DNA from: Thermoplasmata archaeon | GTDB taxonomy: Archaea > Thermoplasmatota > Thermoplasmata > Lutacidiplasmatales > UBA184 | Assembly (NCBI GenBank): GCA_021817605.1 | Contig: JAKAUN010000006.1 | Coordinates: 1-64,000, forward strand | DNA: 64,000 nt | Direction: 5' to 3' | In this document: one piece after another, positions 58,895 to 64,000 of the stretch | How positions within the stretch are numbered: the first letter of the stretch is position 1 | How the letters are laid out: each line of letters opens with the position of its first letter | Made by a program: the position numbers and the translations under genes | Notes under the pieces: model-generated | The model's database searches: none | What the model saw: only the letters and a program-made list of their open reading frames with translations | What the model was told of the DNA's origin: nothing

Positions 58895-58987
58895 CGTCTC
58901 GTGGCAGGAGGCAGTGGGCTATAACGGAGCGGCCCCCCACCTGCTTCCCCGGCGAGGAAGCGACCGGTTCCGGGGGCACTCTCGCAA

Positions 58988-58998
58988 ACGGTAAAGCC
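58988..58998 (+). promoter_or_regulatory. Likely promoter of the thiamine transporter operon
   Basis: ACGGTAAAGCC is the only A/T-leaning element upstream of the TPP riboswitch. Initiation about 27 bp later falls near 59015-59020, at the 5' edge of the aptamer. Confidence 0.45.
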
Positions 58999-59015
58999 CC
59001 GCGCGCCTACGCTCC

Positions 59016-59112
59016 ACCGCAGGGGGAGCTGGGCACCGGCTGAGAGGACGGGGAGGACCCCGTCGACCCCACGAACCTGCACGGGATAATGCCCGCGAAG
59101 GGAACGCGATGG
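59016..59112 (+). promoter_or_regulatory. TPP riboswitch (THI element) upstream of thiBPQ
   Basis: Conserved elements in the right order: GGGGGAGC at the P1/P2 start, GGCTGAGAGG, an apical stem GGACGGGG / CCCCGTCGACCCC, CGAACCTG and CGGGATAATGCCCGCGAAGGGAA. These match the TPP aptamer core CUGAGA ... ACCUGA ... GGAUAAUGCC-GCGAAGGGA. Directly after it, AACGCG-ATGGA-CGCGTT forms a small hairpin before the thiB start codon (59150). Thiamine pyrophosphate binding should reduce transporter expression; mechanism in this archaeon is unknown. Confidence 0.9.
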
Positions 59113-59149
59113 ACGCGTTAGCGCACCGGCTCGTGCCGCGGTCGGACCG

Positions 59150-60304
59150 ATGACCGTGGCCGCCCCCCCCGCTCTCCCTCCCCCGCGGCTGCGCCGGCCC
59201 GGCCGATGGGGCCGAGGACTCGTGGCGATCGCGGTTGTCGTCACGGTCGGGCTCGCCGGCGCGGGGACCTACGTCTATCTCACCAACCTGTTCGGGGGGA
59301 CCACGCTCGTGGTCTACACCTACCCGAGCCTCCTCGGAGGCGCCGACTGCGGCAACGCGAGCGCGTTCCGGACCGTCTTCGGGGAATTCGCGGATGCCCA
59401 CCACGTCCGAGTCGTCGTCGAGTGCCCGCCGGGAACCCTTTACTCGAGCCTTCTGAGGCAGCGGAACGCCCCGGTCGCCGACCTGGTCATCGGGCTCGAC
59501 GAGATCACGGCGCCGCAGGCGGAGGCGGCGCACCTCCTTGTCCCGTACGCGCCGCCGCGTCTCGCCGACGTCCCTTCCTACCTCGTGGCGCAGCTCTCCC
59601 CCGACCACGGCGTGGTCCCGTACGAGTACGGCTACCTGGCGATCGATTACAACTACTCGTTCTACAACCTCACCCGGGGCGCGGTCGCCCACGCGAGCCT
59701 TTCGGAGTTCGTGAACAACTCGAGCTGGGCGCGGTCGCTCGTCGTAGAGAACCCGACCCTCGACATCACCGGCGAGGAGTTCCTCCTCTGGCAGATCGAG
59801 TTCTACACGCACGTCCTCCACGAGAACTGGACCGGGTTCTGGACACGGGCCGGCGTCGGGCTCCCCCACGTCGCGCCGGACTGGGGAACGGCGTTCCAGG
59901 AGTTCTCGAACAACACCTACCCCCTGGCGGTGAGCTACTCGACCGATCCGGCGTACGCCGCCTTCTACCACCTGGCCCGCAGCTTCAACGCCACGGGCAG
60001 CTGGCACGACGGGCTCCAGTACAGCTGGAGGACGATCTACGGGATCGGGATCGTCAACGGGAGCCGTCACCTCTCCCTCGACGAGCAGTTCGTCAACTGG
60101 TTCCTCTCGGGGACCGTGCAGTCGTTGTTGCCCACCAACGAGTGGGAGTACCCGGCGAACCAGACGGTCGGGGTGCCCTCGGCCTACTTTGACTCCGCGA
60201 TCCCGCCGACCGAGCTGGTCGCCCTCAACAACCTCACCACGCCCTCGGCCGTCGACGCGTCGCTGCCCGGCTGGCTTACCACCTGGTCGTCGCTCACCTC
60301 ATGA
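59150..60304 (+). CDS. thiB: Thiamine-type ABC transporter substrate-binding protein
   Basis: A 384-residue lipoprotein- or TM-anchored protein. An N-terminal TM helix (GLVAIAVVVTVGLAGAGTYVYL) is followed by the binding domain: LVVYTYPSLLGG, VVECPPGTLYSSLLRQRNAPVADLVIGLDEI and VPYEYGYLAIDYNYS. The YTYPS and GLDEI motifs recall TbpA/ThiB. Several N-x-S/T sequons suggest extracellular glycosylation. It lies behind the TPP riboswitch and its stop overlaps thiP (ATGA). The ligand could be thiamine or its precursors. Confidence 0.88.
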   Translation: MTVAAPPALPPPRLRRPGRWGRGLVAIAVVVTVGLAGAGTYVYLTNLFGGTTLVVYTYPSLLGGADCGNASAFRTVFGEFADAHHVRVVVECPPGTLYSSLLRQRNAPVADLVIGLDEITAPQAEAAHLLVPYAPPRLADVPSYLVAQLSPDHGVVPYEYGYLAIDYNYSFYNLTRGAVAHASLSEFVNNSSWARSLVVENPTLDITGEEFLLWQIEFYTHVLHENWTGFWTRAGVGLPHVAPDWGTAFQEFSNNTYPLAVSYSTDPAYAAFYHLARSFNATGSWHDGLQYSWRTIYGIGIVNGSRHLSLDEQFVNWFLSGTVQSLLPTNEWEYPANQTVGVPSAYFDSAIPPTELVALNNLTTPSAVDASLPGWLTTWSSLTS

Positions 60305-61938
60305 GACCGAGCCGGGGACTCTCCCTCGAGAGGATCGTCCTTCTCCTCGTCGTCGGCTTCGTCGGCGCCTTCGCCCTCGCCCCGGCGGGCTACCTGTTCG
60401 CCGTCTCGCTCCACGACGGCGGCGGGATAGCCGGGGTCGCCGCGGTGCTCGCCGAAACGGGGACGCGCGCGTCGATCGGCCAGTCGCTCCTCCAGGGGAC
60501 CCTCTCCGCCCTCGTCGGCATGGCCCTCGGCTACCCGGCAGGCGTCTTCCTCGGGCGCTACCGCTGGCGGGGCGACACGTGGGTGCGCTCGCTCTTGCTC
60601 GTGCCGTTCCTCCTCCCGAGCCTGGTCGTGGTCGTCGGGCTCGGCGAGCTCTTCGGGCGGAGCGGTTTTCTCGGGGACCCGCTCGCTGCGCTGCGCTTCC
60701 TGGCCTCGGGCCTTCCCGGCATCGTCGCGACCAACCTCCTGTTCAACGTCCCGGTGATCGTGTTGTTCACGGCCTCGGGGTGCGAGGCGTCGTCCGTCGA
60801 GCTCGAGGAATCGGTCGCCGCGCTCGGCGGGGGTCCCCTGCGTGCCTACCGCGAATGCTGGGCGGGGCCGTCCTGGACCGGCGCGGCGTGCGGAGGCCTC
60901 CTCACCTTCGTCTTCTCGGCGCTTTCCTTCGCGCCTCCGCTCCTCCTTTGCCGCGCCGGCTGCGCGACGGTCGAGGTGCGGGTCTGGCAGCTGGCCGCCG
61001 GCAGCGAGCTCGACCCCGCTGCCGCAGGTCTCCTCTCGCTGGTGCTCGTGGTCGGCTTCCTCGCCCCGGCGCTCGCCTACCTCCTCCTCGCCCGCCGGCT
61101 CTCCGCCTCGGCCGCGGCCGTTCCCGCGCCACGACGTCGGCCGGTGCCGTGGAGGAGCCCTGCGGCCTGGGGCCTCGCCGCGGCGATGGGGCTCGTCCTG
61201 GCCACGGAGACGAGCCTCCTCGCCGTGGTGGTGCTCCGCTCCCTCCTCGCCCCCAATACCAGCGGCTTCGGGGTCGGCTGGTCGCTCCTCTTCGCGTCGC
61301 GCACCGCCGATCGCCTCGGCATCACGGTGGGCCATCTTCTCCTCAACACGGTCGGCTTCGCGGCCCTCGCGGCGGTCGTCGGCCTCCTGGTCGCGCTCGC
61401 GAGCGCCTTTGTCGGGGCCCGCCGGCCGGGCGCCTCGCTCGCCCTCGGCCTGGTCGTCTTCGTCCCGGTCCTCCTCTCGCCGATCGTCCTCGCCTTCGCT
61501 CTCAGCGCGTTCTGGGGTCCGCTTCTCGGCGGGGAGCCGAACGTCTGGCTGCTCATCGTGCTGAGCCAGGGGCTGCTCGGCCTGCCGTTGGCGCTCCAGA
61601 GCCTCGAGCTGCCTCTCGCCGCCTTACCGGCCTCGGTCCGCGAGTCGGCCCAGACGCTCGGAGCGTCCAGCTGGGGGGCGTTCGTGGACGCCGAGCTGCC
61701 GCGCCTCTCCCGGGGCGTCGAGACCGCGGCGCTCTTCTCCCTCGCGCTCGGTCTCGGCGAGTTTACGGCGACCTACTTCCTCGTGACCCCGCAGTTCACC
61801 ACCCTGTCGGTGGCGGTCTACGCGTTCCAGCAGCGGGGTCTCTTCGCGGCGTCGGCTCCCGCCGCGGCGCTCCTCCTGCTGCTGAGCCTGGCCGTCTACG
61901 CCACGACCGTGGCAGGAGCCCGCCGTGCCTCTCGCTAG
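60301..61938 (+). CDS. thiP: Thiamine-type ABC transporter permease (two fused domains)
   Basis: A 545-residue permease with about 12 TM helices in two BPD_transp_1 halves, as in bacterial ThiP. First half: LGYPAGVFLGRYRWRGDTWVRSLLLVPFLLPSLVVVVGL and an EAA-like loop with VELEESVAALGGGPLRAYRECW. Second half: an EAA-like loop with PASVRESAQTLGASSWGAF. It couples thiB to thiQ. thiQ begins 14 bp before its end. Operon order thiB-thiP-thiQ is as in bacteria. Confidence 0.9.
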   Translation: MRPSRGLSLERIVLLLVVGFVGAFALAPAGYLFAVSLHDGGGIAGVAAVLAETGTRASIGQSLLQGTLSALVGMALGYPAGVFLGRYRWRGDTWVRSLLLVPFLLPSLVVVVGLGELFGRSGFLGDPLAALRFLASGLPGIVATNLLFNVPVIVLFTASGCEASSVELEESVAALGGGPLRAYRECWAGPSWTGAACGGLLTFVFSALSFAPPLLLCRAGCATVEVRVWQLAAGSELDPAAAGLLSLVLVVGFLAPALAYLLLARRLSASAAAVPAPRRRPVPWRSPAAWGLAAAMGLVLATETSLLAVVVLRSLLAPNTSGFGVGWSLLFASRTADRLGITVGHLLLNTVGFAALAAVVGLLVALASAFVGARRPGASLALGLVVFVPVLLSPIVLAFALSAFWGPLLGGEPNVWLLIVLSQGLLGLPLALQSLELPLAALPASVRESAQTLGASSWGAFVDAELPRLSRGVETAALFSLALGLGEFTATYFLVTPQFTTLSVAVYAFQQRGLFAASAPAAALLLLLSLAVYATTVAGARRASR

Positions 61939-62944
61939 CCCGTTGCTCGAGCTCGACCGGGTCTCCGTCGCGTGGGACGCTGTCGAGGTCGTCCACTCGG
62001 TGAGCCTCACCGTGGCCGAGGGCGAGCTGCTCACGCTGCTCGGGCCGAACGGGAGCGGCAAGACCACGCTCCTTCGCGCGATCGCCGGTTTCGAGCCGCC
62101 GAGCTCCGGGGCGGTCCGCCTGAAAGGCGCCTCGCTCGAGGGAGTCGCTCCCCACCGTCGGTCGATCGGCCTGCTGTTCCAGGACCCGGCGCTCTTTCCG
62201 CATCGGAGCGTCTACGAGAACATCGCCTACGCCCCGCTCCTCGCGCGAAAGCCGATTGGCACGGTCCGTGACGAGGTGGCGGACCTTTCCCGTCTCCTCG
62301 GCCTCGAAAGGCTCCTCGACCGGGCGCCGGACCAGCTCTCGGGAGGGGAGCGGCAGAGGGTCGCCCTCGCCCGGACGCTCGCGGCGCGCCCGAGCCTGGT
62401 CCTCTTGGACGAGCCGTTCGCGTCGGTCGACTACGAGGTGAGGGGTCTCCTTAACGCCGAGTTCCGACGCGCGCTGGCCGCGCGGGGGACCGCAGCGATC
62501 CACGTGACGCACGACCGGGAGGAGGGCCTTTTCCTCGGCGATCGCGTGGCGCTCCTGTTCGACGGGAGCCTCGAGGCCCTCGGGGAGCCGGCGGAGGTGT
62601 TCGCCCACCCGCCGAGCGCGCGAGTGGCGCGGTTCCTGGGCTACAACGTCCTTCCGAGCGCCTCCGGTGCGATCGCGGTCCTCCCCGAGGAGCTCGGGGT
62701 CGTGGCGGCGGAGGCGGCGGAGCTGGGCGCGCCGGGGACCTACACGGTCCTTTCCTCCGGGACGGTCGGCCGCGGGTTCCGAGCGCTCCTCGGGAGCAGC
62801 ACCGGCGAGAGGGCCGAGGTCCGCTCGCCGACCCCTCTCCCGCGGGCCGCCTGCTACCGCCTCCGCTGGGAGCGCTCGGTCCGTCTTCCCTCCACGGAGG
62901 GGCTATCGGCCACTCCGCAGAGCCCAAGAGGGGCCGCACCCTAG
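61925..62944 (+). CDS. thiQ: Thiamine-type ABC transporter ATP-binding protein
   Basis: A 339-residue ATPase. Walker A is LLGPNGSGKTTLLRAIAGF, Q-loop LLFQDPALFPHR, signature QLSGGERQRVALARTLAARP, Walker B LVLLDEPFASVDYEVR, switch histidine HVTHDREE. After about residue 235 a C-terminal region with possible TOBE-like strands (VARFLGYNVLPSASGAIAVLPEEL) follows, which ThiQ of bacteria often lacks. GTG start, 14-bp overlap with thiP. Completes the thiBPQ importer under riboswitch control. Confidence 0.9.
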   Translation: MPLASPLLELDRVSVAWDAVEVVHSVSLTVAEGELLTLLGPNGSGKTTLLRAIAGFEPPSSGAVRLKGASLEGVAPHRRSIGLLFQDPALFPHRSVYENIAYAPLLARKPIGTVRDEVADLSRLLGLERLLDRAPDQLSGGERQRVALARTLAARPSLVLLDEPFASVDYEVRGLLNAEFRRALAARGTAAIHVTHDREEGLFLGDRVALLFDGSLEALGEPAEVFAHPPSARVARFLGYNVLPSASGAIAVLPEELGVVAAEAAELGAPGTYTVLSSGTVGRGFRALLGSSTGERAEVRSPTPLPRAACYRLRWERSVRLPSTEGLSATPQSPRGAAP

Positions 62945-62951
62945 AGCGGCC

Positions 62952-64000
62952 GTGTCCGACTTCGACATGAGTTCCGTCCGCGAGTCGCTGCCCCTGGGAG
63001 ATGGTCGCGCGACGATCTATCGGGTCGACCGACTTGCGGGCGTCGAAAGCTCCCGCTACGCCCGACGTCCTCGCACGGTCCGAATTCTCCTCGAGAACGT
63101 GCTGCGCCACGCCCACGGCGCTGCGGTGCCGGACGGGCTCGTGGCCGTGGCCAACGGGGAGAGCACGGCCCGTGCGGCGGAACTCGCCTACTACCCCGAG
63201 CGGGTCCTCCTGCAGGACTTCACCGGCGTGCCGGTCCTCGTCGACCTCGCCACGCTGCGCTCCTCGGCCCAGCGCCGGGGGGCGGATGCCTCGCGGATCG
63301 ACCCGGTGGTGCCGGTGGATCTCGTGGTCGACCACTCGGTCCAGGTCGACAGCTACGGCTCGGCCCGCTCGCTCCAGATCAACCTCGACCGGGAGTACGA
63401 GCGCAACGCCGAGCGCTATCGGCTGCTTCGGTGGGCCAAGGAGGCGTTCGGCAAGGTCCGCATCGTCCCGCCGGGCAACGGCATCTGCCACCAGGTGAAC
63501 CTCGAGTACCTCGCGAGCGTCGTCACGCTGCGCGACGGGCCGGACGGACCCGTCGCCTTCCCCGACACCTTGGTCGGCACCGATTCGCACACCACGATGG
63601 TGAACGGGCTCTCCGTCCTCGGCTGGGGGGTCGGGGGCATCGAGGCCGAAGCGGTCCTCCTCGGCGAGCCGTATTTCCTCGATCGACCCAAGGTCGTCGG
63701 GGTCGAGCTCGTCGGCACGCTGCCCGCGGGGACGACCGCCACCGACCTCGTCCTCACCGTCACCCGACGGCTGCGGGAGAAGGGCGTGGTCGATCGCTTC
63801 GTCGAGTTTTACGGTCCCGGGCTTCGCTCGCTGAGCGTCCCGGACCGGGCGACGGTCTCGAACATGTGCCCGGAGTACGGGGCGACCTCGGCCCTGTTCC
63901 CCATTGACGAATCCACGATCGCGTACCTTCGGGCGAGCGGACGCGACGAGGCGACCGTCCGCCGGGTCGAGGCCTACGCACGGGCCACCGGCCTATGGGG
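62952..64000 (+). CDS. acnA: Aconitate hydratase A (N-terminal part, cut by window end)
   Basis: It interconverts citrate and isocitrate in the TCA cycle. About 349 codons are visible from GTG 62952 (ATG 62967 is an alternative). QDFTGVPVLVDLA, VDLVVDHSVQVDSYG, PPGNGICHQVNLEYL, VGTDSHTTMVNGLSVLGWGVGGIEAEA and a NMCPEYGATSALFPID segment match the AcnA/IRP1 type. The first cluster cysteine is the C of NMCPEYG; the other two would lie beyond the window. It follows thiQ by 7 bp, so it may be in the same transcript, but own control is likely. Confidence 0.95.
   Translation, partial: MSDFDMSSVRESLPLGDGRATIYRVDRLAGVESSRYARRPRTVRILLENVLRHAHGAAVPDGLVAVANGESTARAAELAYYPERVLLQDFTGVPVLVDLATLRSSAQRRGADASRIDPVVPVDLVVDHSVQVDSYGSARSLQINLDREYERNAERYRLLRWAKEAFGKVRIVPPGNGICHQVNLEYLASVVTLRDGPDGPVAFPDTLVGTDSHTTMVNGLSVLGWGVGGIEAEAVLLGEPYFLDRPKVVGVELVGTLPAGTTATDLVLTVTRRLREKGVVDRFVEFYGPGLRSLSVPDRATVSNMCPEYGATSALFPIDESTIAYLRASGRDEATVRRVEAYARATGLW

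Noticed and set aside
1-64000. CRISPR array, rRNA operon or 5S rRNA gene
   Set aside because: No regularly spaced 25-40-bp repeats with unique spacers, and no rRNA core motifs, were found on either strand.

Overview
The window is G+C-rich archaeal chromosomal DNA. The archaeal markers are a two-repeat TATA-binding protein, aIF1A, Orc1/Cdc6, RPA with its RPA-associated protein, Tsr3, RNase P subunit Rnp4, Bud32, an archaeal-type GluRS, a class I CCA-adding enzyme, and tRNA genes without encoded CCA. Two tRNAs carry bulge-helix-bulge introns. Many genes have a TATA-like box about 25-32 bp upstream of an ATG, GTG or TTG, which implies largely leaderless transcription. The secreted S53 (sedolisin-type) peptidase, the DUF2683/RelE pair, the TPP riboswitch and this promoter style point to a high-G+C Thermoplasmatota lineage, possibly from acidic soil or sediment. 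That placement is inference; no rRNA gene lies in the window.

Layout. 1-1,020: debris of an IS481-like element and a broken reading frame, with two sets of short tandem repeats. 1,139-4,555: tRNA-Ala and a nitrate/sulfonate-type ABC transporter with a split regulatory domain. 4,709-4,990: tRNA-Gln and tRNA-Leu with introns in the T-loop (both) and D-loop (Leu). 5,021-13,716: PPP phosphatase, Tsr3, archaeal FBP aldolase, CDF and MFS transporters, a VOC protein, GluRS, an RNase H-fold protein, a zinc-ribbon protein, Rnp4 and tRNA-Leu(CAA). 13,822-24,100: accessory-looking region with a toxin-antitoxin pair, a radical SAM enzyme, a possible structured RNA, an alanine/lysine pentapeptide-repeat protein, AsnC-like and cyclic-nucleotide-domain proteins, and the S53 peptidase. 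24,149-34,008: AmrS, CCA transferase, LipA, Cdc6, a tbp-tatD-tmk run, a 57-residue coiled-coil gene with Nudix, an alpha/beta hydrolase and a THUMP-less ThiI domain. 34,138-50,775: acyl-CoA metabolism (thiolase, DUF35, acyl-CoA ligase, two acyl-CoA dehydrogenases, enoyl-CoA hydratase, ETF alpha/beta, FixC) mixed with agmatinase, Bud32, Nnr and aIF1A. 50,835-64,000: LarB, a coiled-coil protein, membrane FKBP, the RPA operon, PyrF, a glycosyltransferase, PdxS, a TPP riboswitch with thiamine transporter genes thiBPQ, and the start of aconitase.

How the genes fit together. The acyl-CoA genes make a nearly complete beta-oxidation route: ligase, dehydrogenases feeding ETF, ETF feeding FixC and quinone, hydratase, thiolase. 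Only a 3-hydroxyacyl-CoA dehydrogenase is not seen here, and aconitase lies at the right edge. The thiBPQ genes import thiamine and sit behind a TPP-sensing RNA. The tRNA-processing theme (intron-containing tRNAs, Rnp4, CCA enzyme, ThiI, Tsr3, Bud32) is typical of an archaeal core chromosome.
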